Of a stretch of 64,000 nucleotides of DNA, positions 52,211 to 64,000 are shown piece after piece (the first letter of the stretch is position 1; each line of letters opens with the position of its first letter). A program made the position numbers and the translations under genes. The notes beneath the pieces are model-generated. The model worked only from the letters and a program-made list of their open reading frames with translations, had not been told where the DNA came from and searched no databases. The stretch comes from Symsagittifera roscoffensis (Eukaryota > Xenacoelomorpha > Acoela > Convolutidae), in NCBI RefSeq assembly GCF_963678635.1, contig NC_087066.1:9452723-9516722 (forward strand), written 5' to 3'.

Positions 52211-52335
52211 ATGCAGTTTTTGAATTTTTTGACATCCCGACTAGAATTTTACTAATTTATAACCTCATCGACGCTGATAAGGAACCGAAGAGGGTAAGTT
52301 TTATGAGAAAAAAGGAAAAGGAAGGATCAAACTAA
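52211..52335 (+). pseudogene. Integrase C-terminal tail fragment (copy B)
   Basis: About 40 codons (FFDIPTRILLIYNLIDADKE to EKEGSN) matching the last part of INT in array unit 5. The rest of INT is absent. Confidence 0.75.
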
Positions 52336-52338
52336 ACA

Positions 52339-53194
52339 ATGTCTGACAATTTTAGAAGCGAAAAAGATTCAATTACCATTGCACTGGTGTCATCAGCCTT
52401 AATGACTATTTTCAATGACAACTCGCTAGCAAGCTTCAAAAATCTGTCTACCGAAAAAATTGGAAAATATTGATCTAGAAGGTTAATGAAGAGTTGCGTT
52501 GACAGAATTAATGTATCCCACTCAAATTAACAATGTTACGAATACCAAACTAGTGTACTACAAAAAAGACAAAAATAAAGCAAGCCTTAAAGAGGCAAAA
52601 AATAAGTTATCTAGACTATATGCTGAAGAAAGAATTGAAATAACAAAGGGTGAGTATGACGAAATCGAGAAAATTTTCAACAAAAGTAATCAAAAGATTG
52701 ATCTTGATAATATCAGTTGTAGCATCGACCCCATTAACAAACATCTTTCAAGGTGGATGCATTATTCGGAAGGCATTATCTTTGAGATTCCACAAATTCC
52801 TGGTATCTTAGGTGTAAGAGATGGAACGGGCTACCATATCGGTTAAATAGAATCCAGTCATATCCATATCACTCTCACAACACAAAACCTCATCTCCGAC
52901 TACGCTGTTTATATCTCTACTGGAACCCAAATGTTGTTTATCTACGTAGACATAATTTATTATCAGATTGTGGGTGGCACTAAATCACCGTGGCTTGGAG
53001 TCGTTGATACTAATCGACGTGTAAAAACAGTTACGCTTGCAGCATTGAACCAAATCATTGCAAAGTTTTTTTGCAACTTAGATTACAAACAATTTTTCGT
53101 GAAAAACATCTAGAGCATTAAAGTAAATCTACGAACAGAAACCGGTAGCCTTGTACAATTTGCGGGAGAAGTAGGAAAAGTTGTTTTGACTTAA
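52339..53194 (+). pseudogene. Penton/minor capsid protein relic, copy B
   Basis: Same blocks and adjacent double stop as copy A. Unlike A, the HLSRWMHYSEG junction is open here because the TGA at 34679 in A is TGG in B, so the middle frame runs 52499-52846. The LFIYVDIIYYQIVGG block is at 52931-52978. Confidence 0.8.
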
Positions 53195-53252
53195 GCATTT
53201 CAAAGGTTTTCTGATTAAGATTATGGAGGCGTACTAATATAATCAAGCTAGC

Positions 53253-53625
53253 ATGACTCACTTCTCAGGACATTACAAACAGCACGGTGGCTTCAGTGCT
53301 CTGGCTATGGGTATTGGACCAGTGGCACTTCCGTTAGCTCGGAAACTTATAGTACCAGCGGCAAAATATATTGCAAAATAATTACTTGTTCAAGCAGTAT
53401 CCGAAAAAAAAATATAGCATTCAGGAAGAAAACGCCGAAACAAGCCTTGAAAAACACAAAAAAAACACAATCGAAAAACAAGTTGGAGCTAGAAGCAGCA
53501 AGTCACTTATGAGCAGAAAATGGAAGAAAACAACAAAAAGAAAAACAAAAACTCTCATTCCACAGAAACGAACTCCACTGAGAGTTCGCTCCAATTTTTT
53601 CACCAAAGTAAAAAATTATTTCTAA
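53253..53625 (+). pseudogene. pX-like basic minor virion protein relic, copy B
   Basis: Same start (MTHFSGHYKQHGGFSALAMG) and internal stop as copy A. The basic tail frame (53371-53625) is continuous here, whereas A has a small A-run insertion near 35400 that breaks it. Confidence 0.75.
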
Positions 53626-53651
53626 TGTATTACTAACTGAAATAACTTACA

Positions 53652-54789
53652 GTTCCTTTGATTTATTTGAAAAACCTCCTCTACTCGTTACATTTGAAAA
53701 TTCTTTCACTCAAAAAAATTTGTCCAACTTATTCACGTGATGGTCCCATGCTCGAATTAGAAATTTTAGGAGATAGAAACAACTTTATCGATCTTCAACG
53801 AACTCGCCTGGAGATTGTAGCTCTTAATGTTCACAATACTGATAAGTCACTGCGGACTTATGCTACAGTAGCAGCGCAACGAGACAGCCAATATTTGGAT
53901 ATCGTATTATAATCCTTTTTCATCTTTAACCGAATGCACTATGTCCCTGAATGGAGAAAAAATTTCAACAACTAATGCCAATTTTGTCTACAAGAGTGTC
54001 CTTGAGACTGAACTTTCACACATTAATTTAGCAAAGAAAACAAGGCTTGCTTTTCAGGGTTCTTTTTATGAAGATAATCCATCAGGTATTGTTGGCGCTA
54101 ATGGGCAAGCTGAAGATTTCGCGGAACGTAAGCAAATCGTAGCTGCATCAATTGAATTCCGATTATTTGATGGAATTGCCTGTGATTTTTTATCATGTGA
54201 CAAACATCTTATCAACGGTGTTACAATAAGCCTTTCTCTAAGACGATCTCCTAATGACTTTGTTATTTTGTCCGAGCATCGAGATAAACATTACCAAGTT
54301 GAAATCACTGAGGCTAACCTAAATTATATTGAAGTTTTACCAAGAAGTTTTTGGCCACAACTTTTGTGCACAGCTGGCGACAAGTACGTCGAATGATTTT
54401 GGCAATGAGCTCGAATACAACATACCTGGGTATTAACCGAACAAACGCGTTTCATTATCAAAAATTTTCAGCTGCATGAAATCGTTGCTTACTGAAACGG
54501 CCTACCCATTGCAGGTACTCTAGATAACAAAAGAACATACTATAACACATTAGAAGCTCTAGATTTTGTTCCTAAGAATAGTCATGGAATCAGTTTGGCT
54601 AATTATCACAATCATTATATTACGGCATTTGATCTCACATCTACTCAGGAGGCTTCACATGACTTTATTCATCTGGAATTGATCAATTGCACCATTTCAG
54701 TAGAACTGAACTTTGATGCACCGCTGGGGGAAAATTTAGAGTTTTTTTATAAGAGAGCGTGCATCAACAGTTTATGTGCGTTTCAATAG
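53652..54789 (+). pseudogene. Major capsid protein (double jelly-roll) relic, copy B
   Basis: Same MCP blocks and the same frame breaks as 35579-36716. Differences are few (for example Pro/Arg in the TYSxDGPMLEL block). Confidence 0.85.
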
Positions 54790-54829
54790 AAAAATAGCTG
54801 AAAACTCTCTAATTAAATGATCGGAAAAA

Positions 54830-55263
54830 ATGGACATTTTGCAGATTACTGTGCTTATTAACCGATGCAAGCATTTGAAACTTCAATTTTGCGGCAGTTT
54901 TTCCGCTAACTTAGCATATAGTTCAATATTAAAACGCGACAATACTTTCATGATAGTGAAAGCATCAAATCCAGATCAGCCAGGAACTCATTGGTTACTG
55001 TTTGCTCAAGCTGGTGGTCAAACGTTTTGCAGACCTTATTGGACGAAACCTACACAACTATCCACAAGTATAAAAATAATTGAGACGTTCTATTCATGAG
55101 GGAAACACATAACTGATGCATAAGCCAATCCAATCAGCTAACTCGGTCTTGTGTGGACTTTATTGTATTTATATTACTCATGTTGTATTTTCATCTAAAT
55201 TTTCAAAGGTCTCAAGGTTAGCAAACATGACATGATGTATTTTGCTAAACATAGGATGTTATA
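54830..55263 (+). pseudogene. Adenain-like maturation protease relic, copy B
   Basis: Same His block (PGTHWLLF) and, in another frame after the stop, the LCGLYCIYI Cys block at about 55141-55191. One Ser/Tyr difference from A in the FCRPxW segment. Confidence 0.75.
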
Positions 55264-55652
55264 ACTAACTTTGTGATACTGATGCTTTTCTTTAAAGATT
55301 TATAGTGGATAAATTTTAAACATGTTTTATGTTTGCTAAAACACATACCGCTGGAATTATCTCAGGCTCTACAAATACTTCTCAGAAATCGAATTTCTTC
55401 TCCAATATAAATTTAATAAACAAAGTATTTGAGGCAATTTCTAAACGACCATATCCAATTTAAAAAAATATCAATTATTTTTGAAAGTTCAGCAGCATTA
55501 TCCCTATTCAATAACCTAATAAAACGCTAAATGGTTACATGAGTAATTAAATCAGTTTGAGTTTAATTGGATCGAGTCTGTGATGCCAAGTAAATTTGCG
55601 GCAATCGTTTTTGCAAGGAAACGCCGGCGATGTCATGGTTGTTAGTCGAATT

Positions 55653-56020
55653 TTAGTTAACAGCCAATTTCATTTTTTCCATCAGTGGTCCCGATAGATG
55701 ATATTTGCTGCACCCAATAATCAAGTATTCAAAGGAGCAAAGAAGGCAAGACACAAAAAAAAGATTTCAAGGTCATCTTGTTAACGGTTTCAAGGTATTT
55801 TTTATAGCTTCTATAAAAACGTGGTAATGTGACCTGCTCTTGGCAAGAGATTGGTAACAAAAATCGTTCTGATTTGATTGTACTGTATTGCAAATGCAAA
55901 GTTTGTATGAGAAAAAAGGTCAGATGCGACGAGTTTTTTGTACAGAAGAAAAAGTTTTAAATTTTTTCCTCGAAATGGTTTAAAGTACTGCGGCGATTTT
56001 GCATACATTGCTTCAACCAT
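55653..56020 (-). pseudogene. Unrecognised minus-strand gene remnant, copy B
   Basis: Copy of 37580-37946, starting MVEAMYAKSPQYF at 56020. Isoleucine in the LLYKKI segment is leucine here. Confidence 0.4.
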
Positions 56021-56056
56021 TATGACAATTAATAAACAAAACTGGTATTTTTTATT

Positions 56057-56761
56057 TTAATCAAGCCACTCGACATTTTTTGCTAGATAATTATCTTCAT
56101 CGTGGCCCTTTTCACTGTTACAGTCTTTTTTGGAGTAAACCGATTGTTTTGATTTGTCGTTTTTGAGATTTTCTGTTTCCTGTGGTGGAAGTTGAAATCT
56201 TTTCACCAGTTGGGGCTTTGATCATTTTTTTCACTTTGGAATTTTTATCTGCTAAACAATCAAATTCTTTTGTCGTCAAAGTAACCGCTTAATACATTTT
56301 GAACACCTCTTCATCAGTTTTCTTGTAAATTTTTTTTGTGAAATAGGTACCGGTTTTTTCAAATGTTTTGTTCCACATCTGACTGTATGTTTTTCTCCTG
56401 AAGAAATATCATGAAAATCATCAAAAAAGTTGGTTTCATCTTCAAGCGTGTACATAGTTGGGTAGCGGTAATTTAATTCAACCGTATCAGTCAAGAGACA
56501 ATTTTTAATTGATTTACAAGCCGTAGAATAGCTAAGCTCGGGCGGTTTATTTTACGTTTCACCTTAAGCTCCGTTGTTCACTTTTATTTTGTTTGCAGTT
56601 CGAATTTTATGAGTTTTTTTATATACATGTCAAATCTGTCTGGCAAATTCCCGTTTTAGCTCATAAATCTCAACTTTTTCTTCTCTGGCGGCATGCAAGT
56701 TATCACTTTGAAGTGTATAACTTCTGTTTTTTTGTGCTAAGGATATCATAAAAAGTCCCAT
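56057..56761 (-). pseudogene. Unrecognised Polinton accessory gene on the minus strand, copy B
   Basis: Copy of 37983-38688. The frame through TDTVELNYRYPTMYTLEDET and KHTVRCGTKHLKKPVP (56276-56494) is continuous here. Copy A has one extra A in a run, so the A frame is broken there. Confidence 0.55.
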
Positions 56762-57054
56762 GCTGTTTCTTTAAAATATATATTTTCAAAGCTTCCACTA
56801 TTCTCTTTTAATTGCATAAGCCCTGACAAATTTACATTAAAATTTTTCAAACCAGATTTATGGTAATTGGCTAAATCTTTGACGCCAGCAAAAAAAACTA
56901 AAAGTGGTTGTTCAATCTAGATCTATTCACTTTTTTTTTCAACCTCTCAAAATCAATAAGAACAAAAAATACAACGATAATAACACCACTGCAACTCATT
57001 TCAATTAAATCTCTTGAAAGAGCTTTATTATACTAAACTTATATCGGAGGTTCT

Positions 57055-57635
57055 ATGGTAGTGATTCAAAAGGAAAAGAAATTGTGTCATCGAAAAGCAA
57101 GTCCTTCGAAAGATCTTGATGCAGGAAGCAGAGAATTCGACGAATGGGTCACTAAAAACCAAATGATTTTACCCATTTATTTGCTAGATTAAATTGTTAT
57201 GCTTATACAAAGAAGAAAAGAGGTCTACGAGAGTTGTTGTGTGACTGAATCGTATCCTGCGCTGGAGCGCACTGATATTCAAGATCCTGCTTGCCTTGAT
57301 CGTTCACCGAACACAGTTTGATTACGACTGCCAATCGATCCCCTTCTACGAAAATCAGGAAGAATCCATTAGAGAATTATCCGAGAGAGAATCCTACTGG
57401 AACAATGAGTCGATTGAATCACCGGATTCAACAGAAAGAGATGAGGACCAGCAGATGTCCAAAACTTCAATGAAACCGGATATTTTTTTTCAATCACTCA
57501 ACAACAGCAGCAGCAGACGTCTTCTGCTTCTTCTCCCTCTTCTTCTTCTTCTTCTTTTTCTTCTTCCTGCAGTCAAAATCCCACTGCACCAATCTTAGTA
57601 CCTGAGACGCCACCGCTATGCGCCTCAAAAAGATA
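57055..57635 (+). pseudogene. Unrecognised plus-strand gene with Ser-rich tail, copy B
   Basis: Copy of 38982-39569, with the same internal TAA and a shorter CTT/TCT tract. Confidence 0.4.
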
Positions 57636-58009
57636 AAACGCAAATTTCAATTTAGAGATCTCTGAAAACTCAAAAAAAAATTGCTTCCACCAAGAGTGCA
57701 TCAGTTTGGAGGTTTATTATTTAGTTTGATACTTTTTTTTAAAAAATCATTGTGGCCGAGAATAATTTGTGGCTTTGTTCGTTTTTTGTTTCCCTTTTTT
57801 TCTAAAATAAAGTTTGCTTTGTAATTTTTCAGAAGTCACTGAAAGAATAAAACTAAACAAAAGAATACTTTTAAATTTTTGTTTTGTTTTTTTTTTATGT
57901 TCAGAGTCTCAAAATTTTGTTTAAAACAAACACTGGTAACAACAATTATCATCTGGTTTCGAGCAGTAGTAGGCGACGATCAACTTAGCTAATGAAGGTT
58001 AGCCATTGT

Positions 58010-58388
58010 ATGAAACATTTAACATCATATTTTTGTTCAAAATATAAACCAGTGAAAAAGTATCCAAAATTTTGTTGTTTTTGTCAAAAAACTGTCAAAA
58101 AAGAACTTCCTGAACTGCAACTTTGTCTCATACTGTTGTTTTAATGATATAACGGCTGATGAAATCCGCAAAAACTTGGTACAAAGCTTTTTGAGATTAT
58201 GGAAATTCAATGAAAATCATGGTTGGCTAAGTGTCGTTCGCTATGAAGACAAACTCAGACGTGGATGGAAACATTTTTTTTTTAATTTCAGCGGGGTCAA
58301 AAACAAGGCGTAGCCGCTGTTTTTTAGTATAGGCGGCCAGGTTTCAAAACATTTTTGGTGGTTTTTGAAAGTAGTGCAAAACCACTGA
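58010..58388 (+). pseudogene. Small Cys-rich unrecognised gene remnant, copy B
   Basis: Copy of 39942-40320, with the KFCCFCQKTVKK and NENHGWLSVVRYEDKLRRG blocks. The T-run near 58275 differs in detail from A. Confidence 0.45.
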
Positions 58389-58794
58389 GTCGAGGTCCCC
58401 AGCACCCTGCAGAGGAAACCATCTAACTAAAAGCAAAAGGTGGAACATTGCAAAGAGCCCAACAGATATCTGAATCAGTGAACATATACGCTGAATAAAA
58501 TTATATTAAACAAAAAATATAAAAATCAAAAATTGACATGTTTTTTTTTTGTTTTTTAGAATTCTGACATAGAAAAATCCTAAAATTTTCTCATTAATAA
58601 TTTTTTGAAATGATGTTCTATCACTTTATGACGATCATCAATAGCTGAAAACCAAAAATAACTACTTTTGTACATTGCTTGATCGATTAATCAATACTAA
58701 CAAACTTATCAGTTACAACATAATGCGCAACAATTTTCAATTTAATTAAAAAGTTCATTATCAGGTTTTGTCAATTTTTATAATTCTCTGTCAA

Positions 58795-60875
58795 AAATTG
58801 CCCATCATTTATAGTAACACTTTTCCCTTCCAATCTTATTCTGAGCTTTGTTTACAGCTCAATTGTTGATTAACCACATTCGGTGCAAGGCTTTCATTTC
58901 AATCTACCGGGCTTGATTCTACTCGGGTCAGGTCTTTTGAAGTGTGTGCCGATGAGTAGTTTGAAGCTAGAAAAGTTGTTTAGAAACTTTTTGGTTAATT
59001 TAGAAAATTTGGTTGATTTTGAGACTATTTATAGGATCATCAAGTGAGCTCAAGTTGTTTTCTTTGACGTAACTGCGTGCAATTTGGTTGCACACTCTAG
59101 AATTTATTATTCTTAGCTCTACCTTAGGAAGCCATTCCCAATTTGGCAATTGAACAAATAATTGAAACAGTTTGAAAAACGAAACAGCTTTTATCGCAGT
59201 CGTAAAACAAATGAGAAACCATTTAAAACTCTTTTGTCAAACGGTAACTGCTCTATTTGAAACTAGCTTTCCGAAGTTTTAAATTTCTCAACAAAAAACC
59301 TCGCAATGTCTACAAAAGTCGTACACTGTAATCTCTGCCAAAAGAAACTGAGCGACCGGCGAAGCCTCAAGAAACATCTAATGGCTGTTCACAACATTGA
59401 TCCTGTCAAAACCGACTACATCTGTGGTCACTGTGAACTGCAGGATAAATCACTTCGTGTCATTTGAGAACATGTGGTAGAGCGCCACAAAACAAAACCT
59501 GTCATTTAGGAACATATGGTAGAGCATCACAAAACAAATTTTTTGCCAAAAACCGCCTATAATTTACAGTAACGCTTTTCATTGATCACCTTAGAGTCAC
59601 ACCATTCCATTGCTAGTCTGAGCTATCTTTACAGCTCAATTATTGATTAACCAAATTCGATGCCAGGCTTTTTTTTACTCCACTGGGCTTAGGTCTACTC
59701 GAGTGAGGTCCTCTAAAGTGGGTGCCGATGATTTGCTTGAACCTAAAAATTTTGTTTGGGAACTTCTTGGTTAATTTAGAATTTTTGATTTATATATGAG
59801 ACTACTTATATGTTTATGAAATGAGCTCAAGTTGTTTTGTTTGATGTAACTGCGTGCAATCTGGGTGCATCCTCTCGAATTCATTATTATAAGTTCTACC
59901 TAAGGAAGCCACTCCTAGTTTGGCAATTAGGCAAATGATAGAAACAGTTTGAAAATCCAAATAGTTTTAATCGCAGTCGTTAAACAAATGGGATATCACT
60001 TAAACTCTTTTGACTTGTATAACAGTATCTGCTTTATTTGAACCTAGCTTTCCGAAATTTTGAATTATCATTTAACAACCTCTAAGTACTCCGTAATCTC
60101 TGCCAAAAGAAATTGAGCGACCGCCGAAGCCTCAAAAAACATCTAATGGCTGTTCGCAAGATTGATCCTATCAAAGCCGAACACATCTGTGGTCACTTTG
60201 AAATGGAGGATAAGTCATTTGGTGTCATTTGGCAACATGTGGTAGAGCGCCATAAAACAAAAACTGTCATTTGGGAATAAGTGGTAGAGCGTCACAAAAC
60301 AAATGTTTCGCCAAAAGCCGCCTATCATTTACAGTAACGCCTTTCATTGATCACCTCAGAGTCACACCATTCCATTGCTAGTCTGAGCTATCTTTACAGC
60401 TCAATTATTGATTAACCAAATTCGGTGCCAGGCTTTCTTTTAACTCCAGTGGGCTTAGGTCTACTCGAGTGAGGTCCTTTAAAGTGGGTGCCGATGAATT
60501 GTTTGAAGCTAGAAATTTTGTTTGGGAACTTCTTGGTTAAATTAGAAATTTTGATTTATTCATGAGACTACTTATATATTTATGAAATGAGCTCAAGTTG
60601 TTTTCTTTGATGTAACTGCGTGCAACTTGGGTGCAACCTCGCGAATTCATTATTCTAAGTTCTACCTTAGGAAGCCACTCCTAGTTTGGCAATTAGGCAA
60701 ATGATAGAAACAGTTTGAAAATCCAAATAGTTTTAATCGCAGTCGCAATGGGATATCACTTAAACTCTTTCGACTTGTTTAACAGTATCTGCTTTATTTG
60801 AACCTAGTTTTCCGAAACTTTCAACTATCAATTAACGACCTCTAAGTACTCTGTAATCTCTGCCAAAAGAATTTG
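58795..60875 (+). repeat. Tandem array, three ~760-bp units upstream of PolB, copy B
   Basis: Same three units as 40725-42805. The zinc-finger start of unit 1 is at 59306-59467 (MSTKVVHCNLCQKK). Confidence 0.9.
59306..59467 (+). pseudogene. C2H2 zinc-finger gene start, unit 1, copy B
   Basis: 53-codon frame with one perfect C2H2 finger and the first half of a second, cut by the same TGA as in copy A. Arg replaces the Trp at residue 18. Confidence 0.65.
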
Positions 60876-60907
60876 AAAGACAGCTGTTGAGACAGCTTTT
60901 TTGGAGC

Positions 60908-63390
60908 AGTCAGGGCATACGATATAGTGCCCATGGAAAACAGAGTGGAGTTACTAGCGCTGTTCGTGACTAAGAGAGACGATATTGTGTTTACCCAGAA
61001 AACTAAATTGTCTAGAAAGCTTAGTAATTCTTGTAAAAGAAAAAGCAGATGGCACAGAAGAAGTAATGACCATCTTCGCCAGTTGCAAAATGCTTGCTGT
61101 AGACGTTCAAGGATGGACCCAGGACCATTTTTGTGATTGCTTAGATCAAATATTGTCTACTGTCTATCAATATGCGTCTCATGGTAGGGGATGGAGAATC
61201 CGCATGACTGATAAGATTGTCTTTACAAAATGGTGAAGTCTGTACCGATAATGGGTTCTTCGTACTTGCCACTACCAGGCGATCTTCTGAAACACAAACG
61301 CTTCCTGTTGAACATTCGCAATTATGAAGAAGATAGATACTTCGAATACTGCTTCGTTGCTGAGTATCATCGGCACAACAAAATTCCGCTTACTCTTCGT
61401 ACGGTGCAGAGTAAAGAGGAGGAGAGAGCGATCTTCTATAATTATCGCAGAAACTCAATAGCACGCCAAAGATTTTTTCTGCACAATGGGACTACCCACT
61501 ATTGGACGCTTCGAATTTCTTAATGAAGTGTAAGTGAATGTCTTTATATTAGTTGCAGTTCTAAATGTTACTAATTTTTTTAATTGGTGCGAACCTGTAT
61601 ATAAGATCAAATGTTTGGCTGGAGATTCGTTGAAGAATTATTAATATGACGACCTAAAAAAACTATAATAAAATTATTGTTCAGATTTTTCTCTAGATGC
61701 AATGAAAATAATCTTCTACCCTTGAGAGTATCAAAATATCAGTCCATTTTTGTTATGAATTTGCTGCTTCTAATCAATATGGGCATACATCACTACGTAG
61801 TGATAAAAAACCGGAACAAGTTAGTGAGCAAAATTCAAAAAAGAAAACTCAGAAACATGCTGTGCCGAAACTGCTTCTACCGGTGTTCTTCTGAGGATCG
61901 ACTTGAGCGCCACCAGTTATTCTGCATGAGGAACGAACCAGCAATCGTCTTTTTTTTTCGGATTCTGTGTTGTAGAAGGTGGAGACAGTGAAAAACAATC
62001 CTACGAGCACAGCCGTGTTTGAAAAATACAATCCCAGCAGTTTTCGCCTTGTAGTCGCCGAAGCTGGAAACCCGCAACCGGCTTTTTTTTTCACTTCATC
62101 AAGGAGTGGACGCGATGAATAATTTTTTTCGACTGCTAGAAAAATTGGCGCGTGACTTTCATTAAAAAAAAACAAGAAAATACCCGAACTACCTCGGAAG
62201 CACCACTATTCTTGAAGACAGTGACAAAAGTTGGATTTGCGAAGAGGAGTTTACCAAAACTAACGCTAAATTATTAAACAAAAATAACTTCGATGGTTCA
62301 TTCCTCGGATGGGCTCACAACAGATGCAACTTCTAGAGACGTACCATACAATTCACCCCTATCTCTAACCAGAAAAACGATTTGCACTATGTCTGAAGAA
62401 TCTGCAAGTAAAATTTATTTCACTTACAATGAAAGTGTGGATTAGAAAATGTCCATAATGGGTACGAAGAAATCCGTTTTGTGGACAGTTGTAAATTTAT
62501 GAACAGCTCACTTGATGAGCTGGCTCGGATTCTACCCGTGGAAAAATTCAAATACCTCAGTAACATTTTGCTACCTGACCGTTAGAAGATACGATTCCGA
62601 TACAAAGTCTAAGAACTGCAAAATTTATCAAGGAAAAAAAATTTAACAGGTTAAAGTGTTTGACCAACAGTTGGTATCTGCAACCTCAAAACCTGTGAGC
62701 ATTTATTGGGATAAGCCCTCAACGATACTAGATTTGGCAATATTTTACATGTTCCAGTTCTATTACAACATAATTAAGAAAATTTTCGACGAAACTCTTC
62801 TGTATTTGTACACTGATTCGTTCCTGTATGGAATCGGCAGAAAAAATCTCTGGAATGAAATCGATAATAACCATGTACTGCGAGATGATTTTGATTTTTC
62901 AAATCTACCAGCCACCCACCCCCTCTACACCAACGAGATTTTGCTGGTTCACATCAAATTTAAGGACGAGTTTGCTGGGCAGATCATACAAGAGTACTTC
63001 AGACTAAAGCACAAACTGTAAAGCCTTATTTCTGATTTTAGTTCCTAATTATCTCTTTAGAAAAGGGCAACAAATAATTTTAGAATATTATGTAATGAGG
63101 GGGTTTTCATATGGAAAACGGAAAAAATTGTTAAAAATCAGAAGTTGTATTTTCGTTTAGAATTGGACAAAAAAGCTGAATGCGTTTATACATATACCAA
63201 AAAGCAGCTAACCCATAACCAAAACACACAAATTTTGACTTACTGTTCAGTGGTCCGATCAGAAAATGTGCAGATAAATTTTTGTAATCACAATTTACAA
63301 ACCATTATAACGAACAAAATTTCCCTGAGCGCATTTGACAATAGAGGAGTTCTTAATTTTTTGAATGACCCCTATCCTAGGACTTTGTAA
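60908..63390 (+). pseudogene. Protein-primed DNA polymerase B relic (lineage 2), internally deleted, copy B
   Basis: Same blocks and the same missing middle as copy A: YASHGRGWRIRMTDK near 61155, MGSSYLPLPGDLLKHKRFLL at 61230, the CRNCFYRCSS zinc block near 61860, LYLYTDSFLYGI near 62800, and the tail to 63390. The T-run near 61950 is one base longer and changes the local frame. The spacer before the tail is a few bases shorter than in A. Confidence 0.85.
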
Positions 63391-64000
63391 ATGAACGTAA
63401 GTTCCCACCCCTAAAGTATAAGAACCCCTCCTTATGATCTTGTTAAGCTGAGCTTAACAATTGGGACCCGATACAATAATTCCTTCTAAATCCTTTTAAA
63501 GCGATCCCTTTTCCCGCGATAATGAAAGTTAATCGCCCTAATTTCTGAACTCTTCTTTCTCGTCCTTGTTTCATGTGGACTTAAATTCCTGGCTTTCTTT
63601 CTTTTTGCCGAAAATTTTTAGTGCTAATAAAAGTTTGTTATTGAAAGTGAACCAAAGGATCTCACACATTTGTTTGAATTTACACTTCCTTTGTGTCAAC
63701 TAGTTTAGTTGCCTGAAGAAATTTATGTTAAAACAATGATTGATCCCAATACGAATATTTTATTAGTCGCAAATTGGTAAAAACTAAAACAAGTTTAAAC
63801 CAAGGAATAGAAAGAAGGATGAACAGTAAAAATCATCTGAAAGTATATGTTCCAGAATTTACTGTTTGTTGTTTTGGTTTTCTTAGCGCTAATGGGTTAT
63901 TTATAGGGGGACATTCACGGACTGGGCTACTAGAAGCTTCTTCTTCTTGCGGCCCTGTTTCTGAATAGGGCCGCTGTAAAAATCCTCAATCCGGAAGTTG
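63391..64000. other. Downstream flank of copy B PolB, to window edge
   Basis: Contains the palindrome TTGTTAAGCTGAGCTTAACA (63440-63460). No gene is supported; the frame at 63774-63968 has no resemblance to known proteins. Confidence 0.5.

Larger units (their letters stand above)
52207..63460 (+). mobile_element. 5'-truncated Polinton element (copy B)
   Basis: Carries the INT tail, penton, pX, MCP, protease, accessory genes and PolB, in the same order and with almost the same disabling stops as copy A. The inactivating mutations therefore mostly predate the duplication. Ends are approximate. Confidence 0.75.
52207..64000 (+). repeat. Segmental duplication copy B (partner 34132-45937), right end outside window
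   Basis: Starts at ACTGATGCAG inside the INT C-terminus and matches copy A, best to array unit 5 (CTAATTTATAACC and GAGGGTAAG variants). It begins after unrelated sequence ending GACTCAG. Copy B has no array and no upstream INT, ATPase or other early genes. Confidence 0.97.

Noticed and set aside
52102-52335. 78-codon open frame crossing the copy B joint
   Set aside because: The first part is unrelated sequence joined to the INT tail at 52207; a joint artefact.

Overview
The window is AT-rich eukaryotic DNA that reads as a graveyard of Polinton/Maverick (adintovirus-like) virus-transposons, almost certainly in an invertebrate animal genome. Almost every recognisable coding stretch belongs to the Polinton set: protein-primed DNA polymerase B (PolB), retrovirus-like integrase (INT), FtsK/HerA-type packaging ATPase, adenain-like maturation protease, double jelly-roll major capsid protein (MCP), single jelly-roll penton/minor capsid protein and an adenovirus pX-like basic protein. 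All copies are broken by stops and frameshifts. No host gene, rRNA or tRNA was recognised. The host species cannot be fixed from the sequence.

Layout. 1-1343 (-): PolB N-terminal relic of one lineage, running off the left edge. 1541-1802: minisatellite carrying CRE-like palindromes. 2388-13477: repeat copy R1, with AT-rich DNA, a C2H2 zinc-finger remnant, two unrecognised genes, the ATPase, a CAA-repeat gene and the 5' part of INT. 14985-31523: repeat copy R2, the same sequence rearranged by two further internal tandem duplications (joints near 20178 and 23317). 31524-34321: five tandem 561-bp units, each holding the 3' end of INT, the INT-penton spacer and the first codons of the penton gene. 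34264-45326: penton, pX, MCP, protease, two minus-strand unknown genes, two plus-strand unknown genes, a second tandem array (three ~760-bp units with zinc-finger starts) and PolB. 46095-49092 (-): another PolB, convergent with the previous one. 49093-52206: unique DNA with a GC-richer island. 52207-64000: an almost identical second copy (B) of 34132-45937 (A), continuing past the window.

Read on the plus strand, R2 plus copy A gives one Polinton-sized element (about 17-19 kb): unknown gene, ATPase, CAA-repeat gene, INT, penton, pX, MCP, protease, accessory genes, PolB. In intact relatives PolB and INT replicate and integrate the element, and the ATPase, protease and capsid proteins build virions. 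Here all the genes are decayed. The main points of interest are repeated amplification of gene 5' ends, C2H2 zinc fingers ahead of PolB in separate relics, and a 344-bp island with no differences between two otherwise diverged copies.
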